Assembly: GCA_019915135.1 (NCBI GenBank)
Contig: JAHLMK010000005.1
Coordinates: 1,302,001 to 1,366,000 of the forward strand
Reading direction: 5' to 3'
Origin: Strobilurus pachycystidiatus
Lineage: Eukaryota; Basidiomycota; Agaricomycetes; Agaricales; Physalacriaceae
DNA: 64,000 nt
Below, in pieces: positions 54,296-64,000 of this stretch (its first letter is position 1; each line of letters begins with the position of its first letter). The translations under genes were made by a program, and so were the position numbers. Under the pieces are notes generated by a model. That model did no database searches. It saw only the letters and a program-made list of their open reading frames with translations, and was not told the DNA's origin.

Positions 54296-54833
54296 ATGCT
54301 CTCTCGTCTTGCCTCCATCACTCGATACTTTACCTCCCCCTCATACTCAACCACCTCAGCTTCAATGGCCGTCAAAGACTTTGTCGAGGTGGGTCAAAGA
54401 TCCTTGGGATGGCTAGAATATCCAATGAATCACCATCGCATGCAGGAAACCATCTCTCACAACAAGATCGCCGTCTTCTCCAAGAGCTACTGCCCGTACT
54501 GCAGGCGGGCGAAGAGCCTCTTCGCGCAGAAGTTCCCCGACGCCCAGATTAGCATCGTCGAGTAAGGGCCATATGCCTCTTCTTCCCACCCACAGCTGAC
54601 CCACTCTGCAGGCTTGACGAACGAGAGGACGGAGCTGACATTCAGAGTTACCTGGCGCAGAAGACTGGCCAGTCGTCCGTGCCCAACATCTTCATAAGTA
54701 CGTTCCACCCTCCCTCGCCGAGTCGATTTCGGTTTAACCAATGAATTGTGTAGACGAGAAGCACATTGGTGGCTGCGATGATACGATGGCCCTCGACAAA
54801 CAGGGCAAACTAGCCTCGCTGATTCAAGCTTAG
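54296..54833 (+). CDS. Dithiol glutaredoxin (CPYC)
   Basis: Thiol-disulfide oxidoreductase using glutathione. Four exons (54296-54388, 54446-54561, 54612-54697, 54754-54833) give 124 residues. The active site is in [20 protein letters not shown]; other family marks are [17 protein letters not shown] (cis-Pro and the GG loop). The first 23 residues ([20 protein letters not shown]..) look like a mitochondrial presequence, and an in-frame ATG at 54365 (MAVKDFVE) would start a cytosolic form, the arrangement known for yeast GRX2. Confidence 0.95.
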
Positions 54834-55499
54834 ATTAGACGTACAGTTAATTTTCTACGATAGTACGCGTATATGTGTCCCTGAGGCGCAAGCTTTTTGC
54901 AGTCATCTTTCGAGGCGATAGACTTATATCAGACAACGCACTCTATAATCGCGACTGGTACTTGGCGAGTTACTCCTCCAGCCTTGAAGTGAATACTCGG
55001 GTCTTCCAAAGTTGTTTGAGTCAGCTTGACCCTTGAACCAAACTGTCAACCCCCAAAATGTGGCGCTTGAGTTCAAATGATCGGAAGGCTGGATTCTGGC
55101 CATGATCCGCCTTCATTACTTATCGGTGCTAGCTTATCAGCTTTAAGTAGTCTGGTTAGCTGGCTGATGGACTCAATTGGCTTGTCATCGTACGTCGCCA
55201 TTCGTTCGCCAGACTGAAGTGCAAGTACCACATCAATGATCAGCCTTTCAAACGTGCGGTTCCTAGTCCGAGACTTGCTATTTTCGCAGTTTGTTCTCGC
55301 GTCTTCCCACCACCAGCACTCAATATTTCACCATCCAGTGATTGACAATGGCGACGCTGAACATATCTTTGTGTCTGAGGTGCCTTGAGGGTAAATACCT
55401 TACCACGTCCATATAAGCCAGGACAAGCTGACATGCTACGCAAATCTAAGCTCTGCTATTAGCTCGCTATCTGAATACTGTACACACACGAAACTGGCA
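54834..55499. other. Intergenic between convergent glutaredoxin and RIO1 genes
   Basis: 666 bases without a credible frame or RNA gene; AT-rich near 54840-54960. Confidence 0.6.
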
Positions 55500-57420
55500 T
55501 CATCCCCGTCCCTTCTTCATGCTCCGCTTCTTCTCTGCCTTTGGCATCTTGTGCTTTCTCTTCTCTCGTGCTTCAGCCTTCACAGCCTTTTTCCGCTCCT
55601 GAGAAAGATACGTGAGATACAACACAATGTGCAGAGAATAATGCTCACCTTCTTGGCATCACGATCTTCGTGCCGATGGCCTCGAGGTTGCCTATCTGTA
55701 AAGCCACCTTCGCCCTCCTCACCCTCACTCCCTTCACCTTCGCTTTCCTCCTCCCCTTCATCATCGTCAGAGTCTGAGTCACCGTCAAAGTGGACAGTCT
55801 TTGCCGCATCGTCCGCACTCCTCTCCTTCTTCTCCTCCACCAGCCCAATAGTATCCGCATAAATGAGCTTACTGCTCTCCCCTCGTTTTAACGCGGCCAC
55901 ATCCCGTTCGGGGTCGTAGATATCATTCAGGGACCGCGGAATGTAGGACTGCCTGAAGACCTCGTCCTCGTGGGTCTGTTTCCCATTGTCGTCGCCGCCT
56001 TCCTCATCCTCCTCGACAACAACAGTCTCTTCCCTCCACCGCGAAAGCATCTCAGAGGCGTCATCGACGCCCACATCCTTGGTCACGAACTCGAACGCAC
56101 GCCGAAGTCCCAAACATTTGACACCGCGTCTCCCAAAGAACTCTTCCACGTTCCGAAGGTCGTTCCGCAGGAAATCGAAGGCGGCGGGATGGTCGTGCTC
56201 CACGCTCTGCGAGACGTCGATGATCCACAAATGGCCGTCATGGAAGAGGATGTTATATTCGGACAGATCGGCGTGGACCAGGTGGCACTGGTGGAACATC
56301 GTCCGAACGCTGAGCAATAGCTCGCTGTACATCTCGTCGCACTGATCTCGCGTCAGCTCCGCGTCTTTTAGTCGGGGAGACGCCCAGCCGTCGCCGTCGC
56401 CAAGAAAATCCATAACGAGGACGTTTTCGCGCACTTCGATGGCTTCTGGGGCGCGTAAACCAGCGGAGGAGAGTCGCTTGAGGTTACGCATTTCCTTCTC
56501 AGCCCACAGGCGCACCATCTTTCGTGGATTGCGCCGCGAGTAGCCTCTTCGAAAACGATGCTCGCCGGAAACGTATTTGTCACGATCCTTGAATACGAGG
56601 ATGGATGTTTTGTATATTTTGAGAGCGACATGGCGATTTGGGACGGAGGACGCGGGGGTGACATCTGGTGGGGTTAATGCATGGTAGACGTTTGCCTAGA
56701 ATTTGTTAAGTATGGTGCATACGGCAAGGATACATTTACTCACCTCCTTGCCTGTACTGATACATCCGTTGACTTCATGAATCAGGCCTCGCCCAATCAT
56801 CTTGAACAGAATGAGCCGCGTGCGCGGGTCGAGGACCTGCTCGTTCGTCGCGCGATCCGCCTTGTCCTTGAGGTTGGCGGTGGCGCTGGGGCCCTTCCGG
56901 TTGACGCCAACGCCCATCGACGCATACGGCATGTCAATCTTTGCCAGTCTAGACGAGTACTTGGCCAGAGCAGCGAGCTGGTCGACGGTTTTGTCCTTGG
57001 CCTGGACATGGGGCGCAGGCTGCGATTGTTGGCGGGACTGGGGATGGTTCACGGCAGGGAGGACGGCTACTGCAGATTTGTGGTTCAGCGAGGACGAGAC
57101 GCCTTGGGCATTGCCTGAACGAACCGCTACATGCTGGCGCAGGCGATTGTACTGTTTCGTGAAATCTGCACACAATCAGAGACATCCAAGCCGGCGGTGG
57201 GTAGTTATGCACCTTTTTCTGCTATTTCCCAGTCTTCGTCTTCCACTCTGTTGTCGGCGTAGTCGTAGTCATCCGAGTAGACGTCCTCTGCATCATCATC
57301 ATCACTGCTGGGCGGCTCAGAGTCGGATATGTCGATGTATGCGTGCTCAAGAGGGCGAGAGGCCACGACAGTCGTCTCCTCCGGAGCATCGTCAAATTGG
57401 CCTTCTTCGTTGGACGCCAT
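55500..57420 (-). CDS. RIO1: RIO1 atypical protein kinase/ATPase
   Basis: Acts late in 40S ribosomal subunit maturation. Four exons (57420-57213, 57165-56744, 56695-55649, 55598-55500) close in phase to 591 residues. An acidic N-terminus (SDSEPPSSDDDDAEDVYSDD) precedes the RIO domain: GCISTGKEANVYHAL (flexible P-loop), RHVALKIYKTSILVFKDRDK (Lys), MVRLWAEKEMRNLKRL, HQCHLVHADLSEYNILFHDG (catalytic Asp) and LWIIDVSQSVEHDHPAAFDF (metal-binding Asp). The C-terminus is acidic, then strongly basic (RKKAVKAEAREKRKHKMPKA), as usual for Rio1. Complete and typical. Confidence 0.97.
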
Positions 57421-57601
57421 AGTTGAGAGGAGAAAAATTGTGATCGTCGATTACAGCAATCGGAGACATCGGACCGGACTCGTGCACCACTTCCGCTCAC
57501 ATCACTGACTGTGTTTGACCTATTCTACTCCTGCGGACACGAAGATCACTCGTAGGTGCATCTCTACAGGCTGTTCATAAAGAGAACCACTTGTCAAACG
57601 T

Positions 57602-60600
57602 TCATTTTCCAACATGAATATACGGAACCCAAGTGAGGAATTCGTCCTCGCCTACCTTGGCTCTCAGACGGTGGATGGCCATGTCTAGAGCCAACGCTGC
57701 GTCCGAAGCGCCCAAATAACTCTGCAACAGAAACCCATAAACGTCGTCTGCAACCAGCGGCGCCTCCCTGTCCTGGATAGACCACATTGTTGCAATGACG
57801 GTACGATAACCGGCTAGTAAAAGCATGCCTGCTGCCAAATGGATCGACTCTGATGGTACACGATCGTATCCTGTCGCTGTCTGACATGCGGACAGGAAAG
57901 CGAGCTCTGCGCGAGGAAGTCTCAATGCCGCGATATCCGAGAGCTTCAAACGAGTGCCATCGGCCAGAAGTAGGGCGCTGTTCATGGGACTCTTGGTATT
58001 CTGAACGCCGTGGCATGCAAAGTGGACCCAGTCAGCACTCTCCATTTCCTTCGCGACACGTTCTGCTGTAGCGTCCTGGCCGGACAATATGACAAGCTCG
58101 TGCGAAAAGGAGGATGCGTGTTTCTTCAGCGTTGTCATCTCCGAGTCCACGCCAAAGAGGCGATGATGACCTGGAGCATTAGGACAAGACACTGCCAGAA
58201 TCTTCTTCTTTTTCGATGGCAGTGCTTTGGGTGGATGAACAATGGACGCAACCGTTGGGATATAGGAGGAGACGAAATATTCCCAGGCCCTATTTCCGGG
58301 CTCTTTCGTGTTGTAATCACCGGCAGCGTGAAGGGGTAAGAGCGTCAATCTACCATTTGGACACCAATGGACGCGGACCCGCGAGTAATTTGTACCAATG
58401 GTCTGGTTGAAAGAGTCATTCATGCAACACAAGCAACAAATCACTAAGACACACCTCATAACGCCGCCGTACGTCCTTTTTGAGAAAGAGAATTATGGGA
58501 TGAACAATCTTTTGCCAGAGCTCTGTCAGAATCTGCCTGAATTGATCCTGGACATCAATCTCGTCGTCGAAAGGAGCTGAAACTATTGCTCGACTCCCGG
58601 GGGTATCAGCATCGGACCTGACATCCTCTCTGACGAGTGAGGATAACGCGGTATGCATCCGGTCCACGTCGTCAAAACTGAGCAGCGGCAGTGGTACACG
58701 TCCACCGGTCACCGGTGTTCCGCTTCCACCAGAGAGGAGCAAGGCATCGCATCGGTTCGAGATGTTGATCATCACCACGACACTACCGCCGTTCGCTGCA
58801 GCTGCAAGATATCCAATGTCTTTTGGGAGCAGGAACTTCTCCAGCCCTTCCAAGAGTCTCGCTTTCTTAACGCATTCTTCCCACTCCAAAGCCAGCTTTC
58901 GATGTATCTGGCCTCCAGGAGTGCCACTGCCAGTGTCAAGTACCGCTGGCATCCCCCGCGCCATACCACCCACTCCGGCTTCTCGGTGCTGGGAATGATC
59001 TTGCGCACTGGAGACAATCAAATCTTCCGCAATCCGACTCATCCGGTCTGCAAGTGCTGCATCCTGTGCCCGCACCTTATCCAACGGAGCCCGAAACTGG
59101 AGCAGCTGATTCCACAGAAGCGACCGTCCTTGTTCTAACCACTCCATCGCCGTCGTGAAATGACCAAATTCAATGGCAGACATTGCCGTCCTATTAGGTA
59201 TATGCCCGATACTTGCAAACAGGAGATTCAGGCCTTGCCGGCGTGGTGCGGCGTCGAAAGGCAGGAAGTCGGTCATCGAAAGGACATCGATTCGATCTTG
59301 CACGGACATGGCAATGTTCATGATGTCGCGTAACAGGTCCATTGCAGTCCTCGATGCTGTCATTATATCTTCCTCCCGGGCCTTTGCTGGGTACGCTATG
59401 TCTCGCTGTGTTGTCAAGGAGGCGCAAGAAATATAGTGACGGGCTGCAACAAGTCGTTGAGCCGGAGAGGAAAGTGGGGATGTGGCGGCAGATGAGAATT
59501 CAGCCATTGCGGCGCGATAGTCATCAAGAGGAGTCTCGGAGTCGTGACAGAGATAGCGAGTGGCATAGGCTTGTCCAAGACATAAGTCTAGGCCCACTGT
59601 TGTACTACTAGTGGATCTAGCCGCCTTGAGAAGCTCGATGGAATCATCGAGATCGGCTAGTTTCTCATGGAGCACAAACCGCATCTGGAGTGCTTGGGCC
59701 AACACTTCAGAGTCGGAATTTGTGTCCATCTTCAACAGCTCAATAGCGCGGTCCAAGTCTGCAGGGTCTCCACACTTCTCTTTCAATCGCTTCATAGCGG
59801 CCATTGAAAATCCCTCACGAGTTGTCTTGGGGTCAATAGACTGCCCGTCCGTACGCCAGAACCGAAGAAGTAAAGAATTGGCGAGTTCCGACGTGTCGGA
59901 AGAGTCGCGGAAGGGCAAATCATCGTAGAATGTGATAACGGCGTCGAGATCTTCCTTGTTACCCGATAGCTGAAATCTGGTAGCAAGGATTGTGCAGCGC
60001 ATGCGCAGTACGTCACGCATGTGCTGAGGAGGGAAGTCGGGAGGCATCAAGCGCAACGCCTCAGTGATGCCGTACATCGCGCGATCCAAATCAGAGCGGT
60101 TCCCGAGGAGTTTGAACCGACTCAGTGAGTTTACAGCTAGCTCGTATAGCACGTAGCACTGACTCTCTGTCGGAGGCCACCACGGCAGAGGCAATGCCAC
60201 CATTTTCTCTATGGTGGCCAAATATGCATCCAAGTCAGGTACGCGATCCGTGTGCTGGTGCCGTCGGGAATACGCGTGGCACAGAGTTATGTAGCGTTCG
60301 TAGCGATCAAGGACAAATTGTGACTGTGCTGGAGCGCGGTCAGCGGTCTCGAGGGCATCTATGCCATCGTCGAGCGCTTCGAGGTCGAGAGGGGAGGAAT
60401 CTAAGGCTATGAGCACCCGGAGTTTGCCGCTGGACTGGGTGGCCCATAGTTCGTCATGTATATCGACTGTATGCAAGTTCAATACTTGTCAACCTGCAAG
60501 GCAGAACAAGATGGACACACTTGGGAGGATCTCAAGAGGAGGTGAATGGCGATGGTCCGTTCTCGCAGACTCGGAAAGTCTCTCTGGAATGAAAGCAAAC

Positions 60601-61500
60601 GTTACACTTATTTGGATTGGTGGGTAATCTTCCTCCTCCTTGATGAGGTTGTGCGTATAGTCTATTAGAGTGCGTAAGCCAAAGGCGCACACCAAAGACA
60701 GAGATTGATTCACCATAGGGTGTGCGCTGTAACAAGTCTTCGAGAACCTCCTCTAGCTCGATGTGTGAGAATCCCAGCTTCGTCTCGTCTCCGTTGGCTT
60801 TGACTTCCCAGACATTCACGATGAGCAGATCGGAAGCTTTCCTGATGATAGGTGAGATACGTGTCAGACAGTGACTAGAATAGACATACATGGTCAAAGC
60901 CTGGTCTTCTGGCCAGCACGCATGCAGAGCCTGCGGCTCAAACACTTCCGACGATATAGACCGATCGTTGCTCTGTGCATACGTGATGACGAGCCTCATG
61001 AGTCCCGACACCTTGGAAGTGCTGTCGTCGTCTTCCACGACTCGTAGACCTGTACACGAATGTTGAGGAATATTGCTTCGAAAGCGGGTGAGGAATGTTA
61101 CCTTGAATGATGATTTTAGGTCTGGAAAGATCAACTCAGTCGAACGCTTCGAAACTTAGGAGGAAATCCTCACGTAGGCTCAGGCTGCATATCGAGAACA
61201 CTTGTACCGTCTTCAGTGCGGGAGACAAAGGCCGCTACTGTATAGTCGTCGACGCAGCGCTTACTTGAGTTGAACTGCCACGCATGCTGTCACAAGCTTC
61301 GGCATCTGGATATGAAAGGCAGCTGATTCAATGCATTGTGTATACTGCTGTCAAAACGACAGATAAGATCAGCAGCTTCTAAGATTTTGCTTAATACAAG
61401 AAGTATTGAGACAATACTTACCATTGCTGTAACGGACACCGCCAGACTCTGGAGATGTGTCTGCAGTAGGCTAGAGATTGGTAGCATAGAGTTGGCCATC
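57602..61500 (-). CDS. C2-like/TPR/CHAT protein (caspase-like peptidase domain)
   Basis: About nine exons. The start is ATG 61500 or the ATG of the second exon (MPKLVTACVAVQL). The N-terminal ~230 residues look like a C2 sandwich: PKIIIQGLRVVEDDD, ASDLLIVNVWEVKANGDETK, LGFSHIELEEVLEDLL. Then a long helical TPR-type region in one exon (60460-58460), with repeats such as GNRSDLDRAMYGITEALRLM, GNKEDLDAVITFYDDLP and GDPADLDRAIELLK. The CHAT domain follows: LPLHAAGDYN, ADWVHFACHGVQNTKSPMNS (catalytic His) and ELAFLSACQTATGYDRVPSE (catalytic Cys), ending IHRLRAKVGEDEF..YIHVGK. Both catalytic residues are present, so it should be an active cysteine peptidase of the caspase/separase clan. Fungal CHAT proteins are uncharacterised; roles in immunity or cell death are suggested by relatives. 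Confidence 0.88.
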
Positions 61501-63496
61501 AGAAATTAGTTCGCCATCGAGCAATAGTCAACAGCTTCATTTGCGCTTGTGTTCGATAATAATGTGGTGGTGGTCTGTTGTGGGAGTCACAAATACGTGG
61601 GAAATACTGTCCATTTTTGGCGCGCCAATCACCATTCGCGTGTTCTGTTCCTCTCTTCGTGACCACAACCTAGACCTCCGCAAAGCGCGAGACTCACAGG
61701 CAGTCCTATAGCCCACAATGATGCGGTATGCAGGACCCACTTTACCAGGAGAAGATCACAGACCGGGCGCCTATAGGCCTGAACAGCCAGCACTCGCAGA
61801 ACTATAGTTTTGTTCACCATTTTAGCACCCATGCTTCCTTCAACATGATCTCCATCCTCTCCGTTCTCACTCTGCTTTCCTCGAACGGTAACTTGGGCTG
61901 CGACCACTCGAGCGTACGAACAATCCGATCTCGGACGATCGAATGCTGCTGCCGATGGAAAATTTGTTTTCACCATTCAGGACGCTCTGACATTCGCTTG
62001 TACGTCTCTTCTGTGTCCCCGTTTCTTTACACTGACGAACGGTCAAGAATAACTATCATGTATCGTATTCAATGCAAAGCATCTCGCCTCCCAGTTGGCA
62101 TACCATATCGAGTTTCCACAAACCTCAAACTAAGTCTACAGGCTTCAAAGTCTCGACCCCTAAACGCGTGTCACGGACTCCTCGTGGCTCCTTTCTGGGC
62201 TGCCGTTTGCAGTCAATGTCCAAGCAGGATGCCGTGACGCGTCTATTCCTCGACTGGCATGTATTTTGCGCTGACAACAGCGCTCAAGTATTGGCTTGAT
62301 ATTCGCGACGCTCACTGCCAGGTACTGGACTTTTCTTTGTAAGTGAGAGACACCTATGTCGCTTCTTCATTTTGCCTTCATTCAACTTCTAGCCTGGGCA
62401 GAGGGTTGGCTCCTTTCGCCAGCGGATAAATACCGCCATCTTGTTCTGCGAAGGTCCCTCATTATTTCCTTTCGACCATCATGTCGCCCTCGGCCCATCT
62501 GCATGCGGACCTCGTTGTCCGTCGACTGGATGATCCCGACTTTGCTTCTACGGCAACTTTGTGTCTGAGCGGACCCCTCTTGGTGCAGACCCGCTGCCTC
62601 AGACCGCTGAGCTGGCGGCGAGCCATTTGAGGTGGATCAGCCTGAGTTTGGCTGGACAGAGACCTTACGGCCCTTGCGGGGTACATGGAAACTCGTTCGT
62701 GTCGGGCACAAAGACCTTTTTGCGGAGGAGGGTGACGGTCTAAGCTTGCGTGCAGGGGTACGCAGGCGATGATTGCTTTGGGAGCACATGCGGAGGGACC
62801 TTCCCTACCGTTGGTCGAATGATCTCGTTTCCGGCCCACCTCGCGGCTTTCGCAACACCTTGGCGCACGAGCGTGTCCGCTCACGGTGATGATTCTGCGG
62901 AACAAAGGCCGGCTGTCACCAATGTTCCTCGGATGAGTCGTGGGTGTACAAGTGTATACGCGTAGAGAGCCTTCGGGACTTGCTAGAGCACGTATCGAGC
63001 CAAATCGTGACTGAAGCTTGTGGTGTCCGGGGCGGGTGACAACCTAAACTGGATTTGTGTTCGAGAGAGCACATTGCGGTGATGATGCGTGGCTACCTCA
63101 TCCGGCTCATGTCTTCGACATGGCCTCCAATTTTTTCCTCTCCCGCCATTCTTGGCGTCGCGTCGTTGCTATCCTGTCTGCCCGCCGCCAGTTGGGAACA
63201 TACTATGATCCACCTACAGATGCCTCCAATGTACATATTAAGGCGTCACTGCCACTTCTTTGCGGCGCGTGTATTTAAAATGCTTCCGTTTGGATCCGTG
63301 GCATTTCTGATATACAGGGTTATCATGTTACATTATTCAAACTGATACAGTTTCTACGCCTCTCAACCGGTTCTCAAATTGATGGGATGTTTATTCGAAC
63401 TTCGGAACTTCGTGACACTCAGTCTGAAATGAAATACATGAGCGAAAGGACTAAGCATCTAACTTGCAAATTTGCCTTCATTATTCCTGTCACTGG
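61501..63496. other. About 2 kb with no clear gene; possible exons near 61860-62300
   Basis: One plus-strand stretch looks coding: TWAATTRAYEQSDLGRSNAA and DGKFVFTIQDALTF (61890-62000), then a donor-like GTACGT and a second segment with STGFKVSTPKRVSRTPRGSF (62120-62200). I cannot join them to a start or a known family. A GC-rich region at 62460-62900 has open frames on both strands without resemblance to anything. Confidence 0.25.
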
Positions 63497-63916
63497 TCAC
63501 CTGTTCAGTAGGTCCCAGACGATCGCGACGAGCACTGCGCCGGGGGCCTGCTGAAAGTGTTTGTCAGATATACCACGGTGACGTGTTGCGAAGTCACACG
63601 CTACCTCTTTCGTTAGTCTGACCCTCGGACGTTTGTTCTTGCTCGCTTGTCTCGCGTTGCTGTTCTTCGAGAACGCCTATAAGGACATAGTATGTGTGTT
63701 AGGCCCTACCCTCATGAGGCGGAAGATCTACTGGCCTTGCGCGTGCATCTTCCTGGCTTCGGTCTCCGCCAATCTCTGCTGTAGCCCAGCGAGCTGAACC
63801 TGCGCGGCGCATTGGGCTGCTGCGATTTCCTCTTCCTTCTGTTGAAGCTCGACATCCAGCGTCAATTTATCCTCCTTCAACTTCGCCAAGCTGTCTGGTT
63901 TATCGAAGAGGGCCAT
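63497..63916 (-). CDS. Small coiled-coil protein with hydrophobic C-terminus (model uncertain)
   Basis: ATG at 63916 starts MALFDKPDSLAKLKEDKLTL, followed by a clear heptad region (VELQQKEEEIAAAQCAAQVQ, LAGLQQRLAETEARKMHAQG). A second Glu/Gln-rich segment (VLEEQQRETSEQEQTSEGQT) follows an intron-like gap. The last segment could read APGAVLVAIVWDLLNR, a tail-anchor-like end. The first intron seems to need a GC donor, and the phase of the last junction is unresolved. Family unknown; upstream exons may lie beyond the window. Confidence 0.35.
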
Positions 63917-64000
63917 GAATGTAGAACAAGATGAAGTCAAGTGCGCCACATGACGTTGAGTCTCTGAGACTTGACGCGTTTTCCCTCCCGTTTCCCGATA

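Noticed and set aside
61629..61976. 115-codon minus frame
   Set aside because: Competes with a more protein-like plus frame in the same place; neither can be tied to a family.
62462..62905. 147-codon minus frame
   Set aside because: GC-rich stretch with open frames on both strands, no domain, no splice context.
1..64000. tRNA genes, rRNA, CRISPR arrays, retrotransposons or DNA transposons
   Set aside because: No B-box/anticodon layout, no regularly spaced repeats, and no reverse transcriptase, integrase or transposase motifs were seen. Duplicated blocks lack terminal repeats and are better explained as segmental duplications.

Overview
The window looks like nuclear DNA of a mushroom-forming basidiomycete (Agaricomycetes). 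Genes are split by many short introns of about 45-65 bases with GT..AG ends, they lie close together on both strands, and the content fits: an adenylate-forming reductase, a C2-TPR-CHAT protein, MYND-finger and MLKL-like families, and fungal single-copy genes such as SF3B1, LIG4, RIO1 and ARPC2. I saw no rRNA, tRNA, CRISPR array or intact transposon.

Layout. 1-3.5 kb: the 5' part of SF3B1 (minus), a candidate non-coding host gene with two intronic box C/D snoRNAs, and uroporphyrinogen-III synthase. 3.9-7.3 kb: a decayed accessory block with broken MYND copies, a broken LAMTOR1 first exon and a small membrane-protein gene. 7.4-17.2 kb: LAMTOR1-like, GST, ribosomal eL39, a hypothetical protein, a DOPA-dioxygenase-family gene with two micro-exons, a polytopic membrane protein, quinone oxidoreductase, mitochondrial mL41 and a forkhead protein. 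18.3-28.4 kb: a secreted metallophosphoesterase, an A-T-R adenylate-forming reductase and a second, larger forkhead factor. 28.7-42.5 kb: DNA ligase IV, a Nim1/Gin4-type kinase, an MLKL-like four-helix protein, a Zap1-like zinc-finger factor and a carboxypeptidase S. 42.7-54.0 kb: an inverted second copy of the phosphoesterase, ARPC2, a probable chimeric gene, an inverted copy of the 4-6.5 kb block and two intact tandem MYND genes. 54.3-64 kb: glutaredoxin, RIO1, the CHAT protein, about 2 kb without a clear gene, and a coiled-coil gene near the right edge.

Two inverted duplications shape the window: 4.1-6.6 kb against 48.3-50.3 kb, and 18.3-21.0 kb against 42.7-45.4 kb. The first is largely decayed. 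In the second both copies keep open exons while introns have diverged, which suggests both are functional. The strongest candidates for new biology are the snoRNA host gene, the micro-exons, the C2-TPR-CHAT and MLKL-like proteins, and the duplication-made chimera at 47.5-48.5 kb.

Exon borders were placed by eye from splice signals, reading phase and family resemblance. rRNA sequences used for the snoRNA comparison are from general knowledge.
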